NCBI GenBank assembly: GCA_030280995.1
Contig: JASXTE010000008.1
Location: 3,987,001 to 4,051,000 of the forward strand
Reading direction: 5' to 3'
DNA length: 64,000 nt
Source of the DNA: Hemileia vastatrix
Taxonomy: Eukaryota > Basidiomycota > Pucciniomycetes > Pucciniales > Zaghouaniaceae
Positions within the stretch are counted from its first letter, which is position 1; each line of letters starts with the position of its first letter. Position numbers and translations under genes: made by a program. Positions 23,601 to 34,873 of this stretch are shown piece after piece. The notes under the pieces are model-generated. The model ran no database searches and was not told the origin of the DNA. It was given only the letters and a program-made list of their open reading frames with translations.

Positions 23601-24272
23601 AGCTTTAATTAATTCCAAAATATTATCTTTCTCAGTTTCACTTATCTGAGTGCCAAATGATGCTTTTGAAATTTCTGTTTCCAGAAGTTCCATCTCATTG
23701 GATTCTCTTCCTTTAGACGGGGAATTTGTTACTGACTCAATGTGTAAGACTGTGTTAAAAGAATTTATTTTAAATTTCCATTTACCATTCATGCCAATTG
23801 TAAAATTGTTATTAGCAGGGTCTAATTTTACACCAAATTTAGTCAGAATATCATTTCCAATGATAAAACAGTTACTACAATTAGTATTATCCATTACTAC
23901 AAAGTCACAAGATACCCTTACATAACCATGTTGGTGTTTAAAGAAAACAGCAGCTTTGTATTTACCAATGGGGTGTAGTACTGATCCAAAACCTCTCCAA
24001 TTTTTATTTTGAAGTGGTTCAAGCTTAAACTTATATTCACTATCAATTTTCTGTAATGTATTAGTGGAAACAACAGAACCAGCAGCTCCTGTATCCAGTA
24101 CTATATTAACATTTTCACCAGAAATGATAGCTGGAACCGTGATAGGTGTCATTCTAAAGTTATCAGCTTGTATATCCTTAATGATTTCAGCATCCTCAAA
24201 ATTCATTAAAGATTCATTTGAGTCCATATTTAATATTGGATTTTCAAAGATGGACAAATCATCTTCCAACAT
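20602..24272 (-). pseudogene. pol: Element 2 protease-RT-RNaseH-integrase-chromodomain, broken
   Basis: Read from 24272 downwards. Protease motif LDTGAAGS (about 24095). RT with YIDDIIVFSK (about 23020-23050) and LYTDASF of RNase H (about 22590). Integrase zinc region with CDSC intact (about 21770), then DFVTG, SDRDPKF and the LAERMIQ glutamate. Chromodomain at the end (EIEKILKKRHL...EYLLRFKNKSSEYDQWIP, about 20640-20760). Stops compared with elements 1 and 3 lie at about 23350, 22400, 21955, 21438, 21320 and 21124, with a frameshift near 22540. Several stops are TAA replacing Glu, Tyr or Ser codons, so decay here is not only C to T. Catalytic residues of RT and integrase are still visible, but no enzyme could be made whole. 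Confidence 0.9.
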
Positions 24273-24383
24273 ACAGACTTCATTTTCATCACTATATGAG
24301 ATATTGCTGTCATAATCACTTGATTCTTTACTTTTTTCAGTTTCAGTGTCAGGTTCACGTTGATTTTCAACAATATTTATGTT

Positions 24384-27354
24384 TTACTCACATTTGTGAC
24401 CTTTGACCCAAGGTTTGTTACACTTATAACAAGTATTTGTCTCATACTTTTTAGGTACTACAAGTGCAGTAGGTTTTTTCTGCTTCTCCTGAAGTGTTTT
24501 TGAATTCTGAGTTTTTACAGGTTCAACATTTTGCTTATAAGTGGAATACCTTGATTCATACTTATGGTTTAATAATATTTCATTGCAAATATTAATAAAG
24601 TCAGAATATTCAGTAACATTTAATGTTCTAGCTACAACAATGTCTCTGACAGATATAGGTAATTTGTATATTATCTTATCTTTCCATAAGTTAAAATCCA
24701 TATGAGGCTCAATGGCTTTCAATATTTTGTTTAAATTCATTAAAAATACCATAGGTTTGTCACCATTCAACGGATTATACCTAGTCTTCTCATAAAGTCT
24801 CTGCTGAGTAAGCCTGAATTTAGAACCTCCAAATTGTTTTTCAATAAGTTGTTTCCATTCAGCCCAAGAGTAGTCTCTACCCTCACTTAAGACAGCTTCA
24901 AACCATAATAAAGCAACATCCTTAAATAAAGAAATTAATTTTGATGTTATCTCTTCATCTGGTAACTTATATGAGAATTTCAAGTTGTCAATTCTTTGAA
25001 TAAAATGTTGCCAATCAGAGCTGGCTTCCCCATCATAAGTTGGGTACTGATCTATCTTAGGCCAGTTTTTCTGATTGGATTTTATCTCACTAATCTTAGG
25101 TAAATTCAACAACTCATTTACTTTTGATAAATGGTCTTGTATTTCTTCCTGCACGGCTTTGTGATTTACATTTTCAGATTTGACACTACCACCAGATGGT
25201 TTTACTTGTGGTGGTATAGGGAAGGAATGAGATTCACTTTTGCCAATGAAAGGATTATTATTATATTGATTATACTTATGATTATCCTGGTTCATTAGTA
25301 GATTGGCAGTTTCAATCTCAACTTTAGTTAATCTTTGTAGAAACTCAGAGACACTTTGATTTGTCTGGGCAAAAGATAACTTTGTTCTTGATTCAGTTTT
25401 TAATAAATGTGTTTCATATAATTTTTCTAACTCACAAAATTTGTTTGAAAGGTCATTATATTTATTACTCACACCACGCAATATGGGGGGCGGACTTGCT
25501 AGCAAGTCCGCAACCTTGAACCCTAATTCATATCTTTTTGAGCACACATTGAGGAAGTGATGAAACCATCATGAAGAAGTATTGAATTTACTTTGAACAC
25601 ACCTTGAAGCTCATGTGAACACAAATGGGGCTACAAGGGCTGGAAAGGCTGGAGAGAGGGGTGAGGAAGGGTGTATGGGGTAGCGAAAAGGTTGGGAAAG
25701 AGTTGGAAGGGAAGATTAAGGGTTCCGAGGAATTTTAAATGAAGAAAAGGGTCTGGGAGAGGTTGAGAGGGGTGAAATGGGGATCAAAAGAGGATGGCAT
25801 ACAATGGGGCTGGGAGGATAGCGAAAGGCATGGGAAGGGAAGACAAGCATGTGTTGATAGAATTGAAAGGGATGGAGATTGGTGCAAACAGAGTGTGAAA
25901 ATAGGAGGATGAACTCTGTTCTTCGGGCGAAGAACAGAGTTCACTTCCATAAAATATTAGCTGAAACATAGTTTTCAATTCTGTAAAAACAGTTGTAAGT
26001 AATAGAAAAAGTCACTGATTTTTTTTATATGTAATCTGAAATTTTTTAATAAAATTATTGTATTTAAGAATTGCAATATTGTCAATCAATTTTTATTGAT
26101 CAAATTAATTTAATAAAGTATTATTTTAATAGGCTGTTTCAAAAAATACTTTGCATTGAGTAGACTCATGGAATGATTTTTTCTGGCTTCCATTCAGTTA
26201 TCCTCACACTTTCACTATGTTTTCAATATAGATCCATTGTTATTTGTGTGATACTTCAAGTGAAAGTTCAGTATTACTTCAGTCTGAGTTCCATCTGATT
26301 TCCATCTGACTTCAAGTTGCGGACTTGCTAGCAAGTCCTCCCCCTATATTGCGTGGTGTCAATGAATCATATTTAAGAGTTAGAGACAAATGTTCTTTCT
26401 CTAATTCTTTATTACGTGTTTCTAATTGAGAAATGTTCAATGTCAAGGGTGAAATTGTATCACTAGTGAGCTTAACTGTCTGTTCCTCACAATCAGTCAT
26501 TCTATTCCACAATGCTGAAACAATTCTATGGACAGTTGGATTATTGTTAAAATATTCCATGTCCTCCTTTTCAATTCTCTCACTCTCCTGTGAACTTCTC
26601 ATCTCACTAGTAGGTGGTTGCAACTGAGGATTAAATGTATTATCATTGTATATAGTACTGTTATTATGGACAAAAGACAAGTCAGGTGTATCTACTCTAA
26701 AACCTAAATTTCTTAAATCCTCCTCTATTTTTTGTACAGATTTGACATCAATAGAATTACCTATATTGTAATTATCAGTATTATGTCCAATCTGAGAGGG
26801 TAATTTACTTACCAAGGGATGGTTGCCAGTCCTGATTTTTGGCGCTTTTTTCCCTTGTAAGGGTGAGCTGAGGAAGTCAGATGAGGGGGTGTATCCCTGT
26901 TGCAACTGTGGCTTGTACACTGCTGGTGAAACCAGTCCCATTTCCATTTGTCTACCAGGATTTTCTCCTGGGAGTGAGTGACCCTCCTTGGGTAGGGGGT
27001 TGCTGATTTGATTGACTGGGATGGCCTCCCTTTAATTCTGCCATTGCCTGATTCATCTGCTGAAACCCTACCTTGCAATTGTTTTGCAACTGCTCTACTT
27101 CTTTGAACATGAGAGATTTTGATTCCTCCAACTTCAGAACCTGTTTGGCCAGGTGGGACAGTTGATCCTGAAGAGGAGGAGACGTCTTTTTTATAGTTAT
27201 CTTTTTTAAGAGGGCGTCCTTTTCCTCTATACTCATGCTTTCTGGTTGGGGGTACTGTTGTCCCTCCATGGTGATGTCCTGGAAAGTTTTTGTTAGCTTT
27301 AGACCTGGTATTATAAGCAGGCTTTTCACTTACAATGTCCTGGGGAGCACTCAT
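24384..27354 (-). pseudogene. gag: Element 2 Gag, broken and interrupted
   Basis: ATG at 27354 (MSAPQDIVSEKPAYNTRSKA), with a basic Gly/Lys/Arg-rich N-terminal region, a frame change around 26950-27100, then a coiled-coil-like part (SPLTLNISQLETRNKELEKE). The sequence breaks at 26359 where the TIR transposon is inserted and resumes at 25470 (VSNKYNDLSNKF). The C-terminal half has the conserved capsid-like stretch (WPKIDQYPTYDGEASSDW, IEKQFGGSKFRLTQQRLYEK) and a zinc knuckle CYKC..GHKC at about 24390-24430. A TAA at about 24383 separates it from protease; element 1 is open across the same point, so Gag and Pol were one frame. Confidence 0.8.
25471..26359. mobile_element. TIR DNA transposon (889 bp) inserted in element 2 gag
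   Basis: The ends begin ACACCACGCAATATGGGGGG and, in reverse complement, ACACCACGCAATATAGGGGG. Both are followed by a subterminal palindrome CGGACTTGCTAGCAAGTCCG or close variant. The interior has no transposase; short frames at 25735-25978 have no recognisable content. It is longer than its relative at 14594-14855, from which it differs mainly in the interior. Flanks (TTATTACTC and CAATGAATC) show no obvious target duplication. Non-autonomous; superfamily not determined. Confidence 0.85.
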
Positions 27355-27848
27355 ATTGTTCAGAATGACAATATTTTACGTCTACAAAGGAAAAAACTCT
27401 ATGGAATTAGTAGACAAATAATATTAGCAATTATATTACTAATAAAAAAGCAATGGAGCTTACCCTGAATTTATATCTTTATTTATTTAAATAAAATGTA
27501 AGAAAAATTCGAAAAAATCTGTTAAAAATATAATAATAAGTATAACTAGACCTCTATAAGGGTGAATAATTAGCTTACCAAGCTTTAACCAAATACCAAT
27601 TTAATTGGGTGTTATATTGGTGTCCAAATACCAAGTGAAATTGGGTTTATATTGGGTACAGTTACTACTGTAAATATCTAATTTTTATGATAAAAAATTA
27701 GTACAATTATTTTAAGGGTTCTTTTCCGCAATCAATGAGTTATGATGACCCACTAATATGCAGCAGACCCAAATATTTGGTTAATTTTGAGCTGTAATAA
27801 GGTAAAAATCACGTCCCAAGGCTTATACTAAATAATAAGTAAAATATA
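27355..27848 (-). other. Element 2 untranslated leader
   Basis: Leader between the candidate primer site and the gag ATG at 27354. AT-rich; contains two similar blocks with CCAAATACCAA and AATTGGGTTTATATTGG words (about 27588-27660). No ORF. It lacks the GCGGCGACTG block seen in elements 1 and 4. Confidence 0.55.
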
Positions 27849-27863
27849 AGGAAAGACCCCCAA
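27849..27863 (-). promoter_or_regulatory. Element 2 candidate primer-binding site
   Basis: The minus strand reads ATTGGGGGTCTTTCC directly after the 5' LTR, matching the block in elements 1 and 4. The part TGGGGGTCTTTCC starts with TGG as expected for pairing to a tRNA CCA end. Confidence 0.65.
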
Positions 27864-29031
27864 TTGTCAGTATAGTCTAGTATATGAGTATGATATAATA
27901 GTGTTATTTTATGGTCCTACTACCTATTGATAAATGATTTAGTGATTAAACCTCAGGGGAAGACTAATAGAATAGTTATACTCAAATAAAACTCACAATA
28001 CTTGGATTTAAAGGCGTGCTAGTGGTGGAAAATAGAAGAATAAAATATAGTTATAGCTTATATAAAGATAATATCAATTTATAAGGGCTTTATAATATAT
28101 TTCTGAATGCTAATAATTGTATTGTAGTGTTGGTTGAATTGTAGTAATTGAATGATGATAATAAACCGTCAAAATCCCTCCTTACTTATACCCAAATCCA
28201 CTGGAGTGCACAGACCTTCAATCCAGATGATGTCACTGCTATCCCCGGCAATTACAGCACTGTGAGGGCTCATCACCTCCCCATGGCGTCCACTTCAAGC
28301 AGCTTCAACACCCAGACCTCCAGTAAGGACCCTCCATCACTATTAATAATAACACAGAGTCATACCATAAATAGAAAACCCAGATAAAAGCGGATACCAT
28401 AAAGAAACAGGTAAAATAAATAATCAAAAAGAGATTTGATGAAACTAAAAGCATTTAAAGGAAAAAAATAAACTTTCCAAGCCCCCAATAACATCCCCAA
28501 GCATCCACATTAACCCAGAAATATCCTTCCAACCCATAAATCCATGAATAACCATCCAAGGAAGTAATTTTAGTTGTCCAAACTGGGTGTATGCGCCTGA
28601 TATAGGTGTCTATGCTTCTGTAGGCGTTGTGAGTCCACTGATTTCATCCATATGACCTAAAATAAGCAGAAAAACAAAGGTTATAGGCTATTAAGGGGCT
28701 AAAACCCACTTATATACCTAAATATACTGCATATTTCACTGAATATGAGATTTATGTATACATATAAGCTTATGTATTTCAATAATTACTTCATATCACT
28801 TAAGATAAGTATATTATGACTCCATTACCACCTTAATAAGTATTATTAGGCCATGGATAAGCTATTTAAACTATTATAAATTATATAATAGAATAATAAT
28901 TATATATATATATAATAAAATAATATATATTATTATTTTAACCTTATTTTTAAGATATAAGCTTAATCTACTTAAGGTTATCTTATTTTAAGCATAAGAA
29001 ATACTCAGTCCTAAGGATATTTAGGCTGACA
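27864..29031 (-). repeat. Element 2, 5' LTR
   Basis: 1168 bp, matching 19304-20480 with about 97% identity by eye, including a small deletion near 28725. Followed by the target duplication GTGAG at 29032-29036. Confidence 0.95.
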
Positions 29032-29036
29032 GTGAG

Positions 29037-29683
29037 AAAGAGAAAGGAAAAATAAATTGGGTGGCAAACAGATGTAGATATCATGAATTTTCACTGATCT
29101 CATTTTCAAAAAAATGCAGCTCTCCAAGTCATATGATAAACTTCATCTAAATTCCAAGAATAATGTTGCCAAGGCACTGTACACAGAATGATCATTTTTT
29201 CCTATGCATATACTAATTCCAGCTAGAATTTACTTGGCTGCATGTTGTACAGATGAAGGTATGTGGAACACTGAATTTCACATCTAAAAAAAATTGATGC
29301 CACATAATTCTAGCTACTGGGTTTCATGTAGCTAAAAAACATACACTCATCACATTTAAATTAACATTGTGTCAAAATTAATTAATTTTCTAATTTTTTT
29401 AAAGGGAACTATAATGTGCACCACCTATTTCTAAAATATGAACCTCCCCACCATATTAAATTTGTAGATTTTTAATTGTGCAATTTTTACTCCTTGGCCT
29501 TTTTCCTGATCTTACTTGGCTCAAAATATCAAAACATGGCCAATGTTTCTGAAAGAAACATTTGATTTTGTTTCTATGTGTATCAATGGAAGGCTGTTTA
29601 TAACCGGCTGCAGAGCGTTGTATATCTTTTTGAACAAATTTTTATTTATTTATGTATTTTAATTAGCTAATTTACTTTTTATT
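29037..29683. other. AT-rich repeat segment before the hairpin array (copy 1)
   Basis: Continuation of the host repeat after element 2, matching 45556-46201 in copy 2. No ORF of note and no RNA gene recognised. Confidence 0.5.
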
Positions 29684-30366
29684 GCAGCCAGATTTATACT
29701 GGCTGCTTTTTGGAAAACTTAATTTATGACCCAAGCCTTTGAAATTGGCTTGGGTCCCTTACATTGCACTTTAGTACTTCCAGCCAGGTTTCCCCTGGCT
29801 GGAAGTGCCTCTTTCATGCAATCAAAGTCTCTAAAAGCGACTTTGATTGCTTTCTGTAACATTTTCCACCCTCCCAGCCAATATAATAGGCTGGGAGGTG
29901 GCCAAATCTGTGTGCAACTTGCGTTGCTGCTGCAAGTAACGTGCATTGCACAATTGCTTCCATATCTCATGCAGCTGATATCAAGTCAGCTGCATGAGAT
30001 ATGGGCAGCACATGAAACGCACATTACTTGCAGCAGCAATGCACATTGCATTTGCTGCATGCACTGCATTGCACAGCCAGTTTTTTTCTGGCTGTGCAAT
30101 GCACACAGAGAAACCAAAGTCCCTGCAAGGGACTTTGGTCTCTAAAATGGAAGCGACTTTCCCTACCAGGTGAAAACTGGTGGGAAAGTGAGAGACAAGT
30201 TAGACTGAAGTTGTTTGAAAGCAAATTCAGTCTTAAAAACATTAAAAATCATAAAAAAAATGAGAAAGCTAGAAAAAAAAAAATTAAAAAATTAAAATGT
30301 GAGTATAAGAAAAAAAAATAAATGCTAGTGATACCAAAAACCCAAGCCAATTTCATTTGGCTTGGT
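29684..30366. repeat. Array of about 11 consecutive hairpins (copy 1)
   Basis: Back-to-back inverted repeats with short loops. Spans: 29684-29706 (7-bp stem), 29729-29755 (9 bp), 29776-29806 (13 bp, perfect), 29818-29850 (12 bp, perfect), 29866-29901 (13 bp, one bulge), 29921-30043 (outer about 24 bp, inner 18 bp perfect at 29961-29978/29986-30003), 30065-30103 (16 bp, perfect), 30113-30139 (12 bp, perfect, 3-nt loop), 30156-30189 (13 bp, one bulge), 30202-30233 (about 11 of 12 bp) and 30339-30366 (11 bp, one bulge). Stems are richer in G+C than the surrounding DNA. Open frames on both strands here are by-products of the symmetry. The same order of hairpins is found in copy 2 at 46202-46907. 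Confidence 0.9.
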
Positions 30367-33300
30367 TATTTAATAATTATTTTTTAATACATTAAATTTA
30401 AAATTCAAACACCATGAAATATATGAAATTTTTTATATGAATATTATAAATTTAATTTACCTCTTTCTCATAATTATATTTATAATTTTGTTTTTTTAAT
30501 TTTTGACTTTTAAGTTGATTTTTTGGAAATACAAAATTAAATTTTCAACTAAATTTTTTAGTAAGGTAAAAAAAATTATAAATTTGACATTTTGTAATTG
30601 AATAATGAAAAAAATTTTAAATTTATTTAAAAAATATTTTTTTTAGAAGAATACCAATATTTTAAGGGTAGAAATATGGTGCAAATTGTAAGTAAAAAAA
30701 ATTATATTTTTTTTGTGAGGGGTTATTTCTATTTTTGTAAATATTTTTCAAAAACATTCATTAAATACTGAATTTAATTACTTTTTAACTCGAATTTTTT
30801 CTAAAATAATTAAAATTGAAATAATAATATTGATATATTTGATATAAAATTTGAATTGGTAATATTAATGTCTCTTTAAGTAAATTTGAAAATCATTAAA
30901 AAAGACCATGTTGATAAGTACTTCATTTTTGATATACAATGGTTATATGTATACCTTATATATATTTCTTGAGTGTTATTTTTATATACATTCAATAAAA
31001 TTTGTAATATACAATGCCATTTAATCATTAATTATTGTTCAACTTAGTTATAACAACTTCATATTTAATACCAGCCACTAGTATATAATTTTTAATTTAA
31101 AACTCCAATATAATATGAGAGTATCCTTATTTTGTCTGTATGTAATTAACAACAATAACAGACCATAAATGAGTGGGTAATTAATTACAATAAATAGTTG
31201 AAGAATAACCTATAAGAAATTATAAGTTTATCAAAAAGAGTACATTAAAAAAATATACTTTTGATTTTTTTTTGATATAATTTGGGTAGTTAAATGAAAA
31301 TTTAAATTATAAGACTTCAAAATGGAAAAAAAATAAAAGTGGTGTTTATATAATAAGCCTCATATAAAAAAACGATAAAAGATCTACTATGTAACTAAAT
31401 TATTAAATATTAAGGTATTATTAAAATTATTGAAAAACTTATTTTACAGTTATAATGAAATCTAAATGTGAAAATAATAGTGGGATAATAGTAAGACTAT
31501 GTAGAAACACTTTAATTTATACATACTTTCAACTATGTTCAGATAAAAAAATTGGTAAAATTGTATAATAACATCTAGTTAATAGTGATGCAATTTTATT
31601 TAGATCCAGAATAAATTTTTCTGAGGAAAAACTAATTAAATTGAGATATGGCCATCTCCTTTCAAGAGATAGAATGATAATAATAATTTAAAAAAATTAT
31701 AATAAGTATTCTTAATCACCATTTTTGAAAAGTCTCTAGTAAAATTCATTATAATATATCATTCATTTATTACATTATATGGAGTTTCATCTTGAAGTAG
31801 TGATGGGCAGCTTTGAACTTATGTTATGAAAAACAAAAAAGTTAAAAAATATATAGTTATACTAATGAAAAAGCCAAAAATAAAAATACTATTATAAATT
31901 AATAAAATAAAACTACATAAATTTTATTCTGCTCTAATTATGGAAGGGTACTATGTATGAATTTCCACATGTTAAATCTAAACCTGCTTTAAGGCTAGTT
32001 TACAGGTAGAGATATTAAGTTTCCTTAAATTCTAAAAATAAATTATGCATTTTACTAAATATTTTTTTCTTGTTTTCTTTCCAAAGTTTTTAGAGTTGCA
32101 TAATTAATACTGTTATCTTGATTGTAAGATATATAATTTTTTTTTGAATACATGATTTATTGTTTCAAAAATTATATTATAAAGTTAAATCATTTATTTC
32201 ATTTTCTAAAGCTTCATTGTCAAAGACATAACTCCATTTTCTATTACTTAACAAATATATAAAATGTGATAGTAAAATTTTTAGAATTTTCTTTTTGAGA
32301 GGGTCAAACTATATTTTGAAGATTTTTATCTAGAAATTCTTGTACTCTAAAACCAAATAACTTTCTCCCTTAAGTAAGCCATTTCAAAAATATGAAAATA
32401 TAACAAGAATATTAACTTATCTCATTTTTATTTTCTTTACTGAAATTTTTAGTTCAATCCCTTTTTTTATATGACATTAGTATAAAACCATGGTTAAATG
32501 CTACTATATAATTAATTTTTATTATATATATATATATATGAAATATTTAGAAGGTCATCCTTTTTTATTTACTTGAATAAATGGCTCAATTATAATTCCC
32601 AACACTTATTGATCTTTCCCAAACTCAATAACAAATCTCTCATATGAAATATTAGCTTCTAATATAAGAAGTTTATCTATAGATGATATTCAACATGTGA
32701 TTTTCCTTTTTAGATTCCGCTAAAATTAAACAAAAGGAGAAATCATGCATATGTGTATAAATGGTAACCATATGTTACTTAGAGGATTGTGAAATTCACT
32801 CATCAGAATGGTTTAAGTATTGAAATAAATTGAGGTCATTATTTTCTAGTATTTGAAACTAATTAGGAAATTATTCTAAAAATATATTTTAATGTGTATC
32901 ATGTTTGAAAAGTTGGAAATATGATTTTTGAAAATTGTGAGTTTCTTATGAGATACCAAGCTTTAGTTTACATTGTTTCAAGTAGAATAGAATTTTAGTA
33001 TTAGAAATTGAAAGCAATGTACCATTATCAGATTTTAACTGTGTTCTACTTATATAATGATTACATAAAATTAAACATTATTTTAATCAAAAAGGTTTAA
33101 AAGATATTTAGAATTTTACAAAATTTCACCATTTATTAATCTTTGATTTGAAAACCAACTATGATGTACACTCACTAGAAATAAGCAATCCCAATTTTAA
33201 CATAATTTATCAATCCAAAAATAATGAGTCAATTAACATGAAAATATATGTTATTTCAAAACCAAATCTCTAGATTTAAAATATGATGCTTTAATGAAAA

Positions 33301-34873
33301 ATTTATACAAATCTTTAATGCAATGATCTCTCTGAAAAAATTCAAAAATAGAATATCAAAACAAGTAATTTCTGCAAAAAAAACTACTAACTATTGTAGA
33401 TAAAGCATAAAAATAAGTCATATTTTTAAAAAAAATGATCTAACAATATTTATTTTTTGTTAAAAAAATCAAAAAAATTGTTAAGTTTGCTTGTTATAAT
33501 AATGTTAAAATCCACTAAACATTATCTAAAGGTGGCAAAATATGTCAAAAATATGTTGAATTTTGTGAGCCAAAAATCAACAATTTTGTATCATTTCCTG
33601 TTGTGCTATGACTTTATTCCACCCTTTTTATCTGATTCTTCCAGTATTACTTTGCTATGATCACTAGTTTTCAAGTTAAAATTTACAAATGTTCATCATA
33701 CTTGATAATATGAAAATTAACTCAAACTTTTATAACTACAAAATAAGATTTTGAAACTCCTTCTTTCAATCAATCTTTGAAGAAATTTTTAGTTTATTTG
33801 AGTAATGATTTTAAGAATAAATAAAAAATTTGAAATTCACAAGGACTTATTTCCAGAGACTATAATTATTTACTTGTGTAATGCAAGAGCTACTTATCAA
33901 TGATGTAAAACATCAGAAAAGTAATTTATAGTTATAAATATACAGATTATACTGTGTCTGGTATATATATCTTCAATAAATCTTTTAAACTTATCTTAAA
34001 CTACATACCACACAATAGAAAATCATTATATTAAAAAAGGAAAAAATTCTATGATAATATCATAAAGAATGATAACCATGGATTGATATTCCATAAAAAT
34101 GGTTAATAAAATTTTAAGAGAACCCAAATCAGTATTCTTTCATCAAAATATATTCTTTTTGTCTTTGTAATTTATTCCAAACAAATTTTTTGAAAGCTGA
34201 ATCAATATATCAAATGCCAAAACCACTATTAAGTTCCCTCTTAGACTTTTTAAGCAATTATATATATATATATATATATATTATTTATCAAAAATTGAAA
34301 TAAAGAATAAAAACAGAATTTTATTTACCTTTAATTATTTAATGATAGAGTATTTTCAGAATGCATTGTGGTTACTTGTGAAGGTTAGAAGATTTGAAGT
34401 TGGATTTATGAGTTTTTAAAAGGGAAAATATTGTAAAATTCTTTCATAAATATTTATTTCATAGTTTCAAATGTTGAAATCTACAAACTAATGGGATTTA
34501 AAATTATATTGAGATTTAAAATCTGTTTTCTACTCAAGTAAAATAAAATAAAATAATGATATAAAAATTGAAATTAAGTTTAAACTTTTGATATGCTCTA
34601 TCTTCAATCTTATTGATAGTGCATCAAAAATATAATAATATTTTTTCCTAAATCACTTTTTACATAAAAGCTAGTTTTATCATTTTATGCAATAAAGATT
34701 GCTTATATAAATTTAACATCTATGTCATCTGTTTATGACTATTAATCTATATAATAAATTTTTTAGAAGAAAAAATAACATCAGTATATACTGACTTTAA
34801 AATTATTTAATTAAAAATAGTTTACAGGTAGATAATGAAGGGTGATTTCATTTGTGAATATGAATTATAGAAA
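30367..34873. other. Long AT-rich noncoding tail of the repeat unit (copy 1)
   Basis: About 4.5 kb of very AT-rich DNA matching copy 2 (46908-52553 without the solo LTR) along its whole length. It holds poly-A/T runs and TA microsatellites (about 32524-32540 and 34259-34280). Only one short frame with no recognisable domain is present (33457-33660). I see no gene. Homology stays visible throughout with small indels. Confidence 0.7.

Larger units (their letters stand above)
19304..29031 (-). mobile_element. Ty3/gypsy chromovirus, element 2, complete with two LTRs
   Basis: Minus-strand LTR retrotransposon, 9.7 kb, with 5' LTR 27864-29031 and 3' LTR 19304-20480 and target duplication GTGAG at 19299-19303 and 29032-29036. 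The empty site is present in copy 2 at about 45550-45560 (GGTAAGTGAGACAAAG). The LTRs differ by about 30 positions and a few small gaps by eye. Its LTR is unrelated to that of element 1, and the protease reads DTGA, not DSGA, grouping it with element 3. The coding region is broken at many places and contains an 889-bp TIR transposon. Confidence 0.95.
6232..34873. repeat. AT-rich repeat unit, copy 1 (split by two LTR retrotransposons)
   Basis: Three blocks align in order and direct orientation with 41888-52553: 6232-9066, 18451-19303 and 29037-34873, about 9.5 kb without the inserts. Homology to copy 2 starts at a GATATATCAAT word (about 6238 and 41889), inside the unknown-function gene, so this is where copy 2 is truncated, not the unit's true end. 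The unit carries the end of that gene, the dioxygenase gene, a triple 30-bp motif, the hairpin array and a long AT-rich tail. The true termini and the transposition mechanism are not visible. A KDZ-type DNA transposon, known to carry TET/JBP genes in basidiomycetes, is one possibility, but no transposase is seen here. Confidence 0.8.

Noticed and set aside
25735..25978. Short frames inside the 889-bp TIR element as a possible transposase
   Set aside because: Only 60-70 codons, overlapping in two frames, with no DDE-like or zinc-finger motif.
29719..30321. Overlapping frames on both strands in the hairpin array, and again at 46244-46682
   Set aside because: Palindromic DNA gives mirrored frames on both strands; the frames are not conserved between the two copies.
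29684..30366. Hairpin series as a tRNA or other known RNA cluster
   Set aside because: No cloverleaf, anticodon arm or polymerase III boxes could be fitted; stems have unrelated sequences and loop sizes.
32524..32540. TA microsatellites (also 34259-34280 and 50201-50228)
   Set aside because: Ordinary simple repeats in AT-rich DNA, no further structure.
30367..34873. Mitochondrial insertion, suggested by the AT-richness
   Set aside because: No mitochondrial protein, rRNA or tRNA sequence seen; the segment is part of a nuclear repeat that contains spliced genes and LTR elements.
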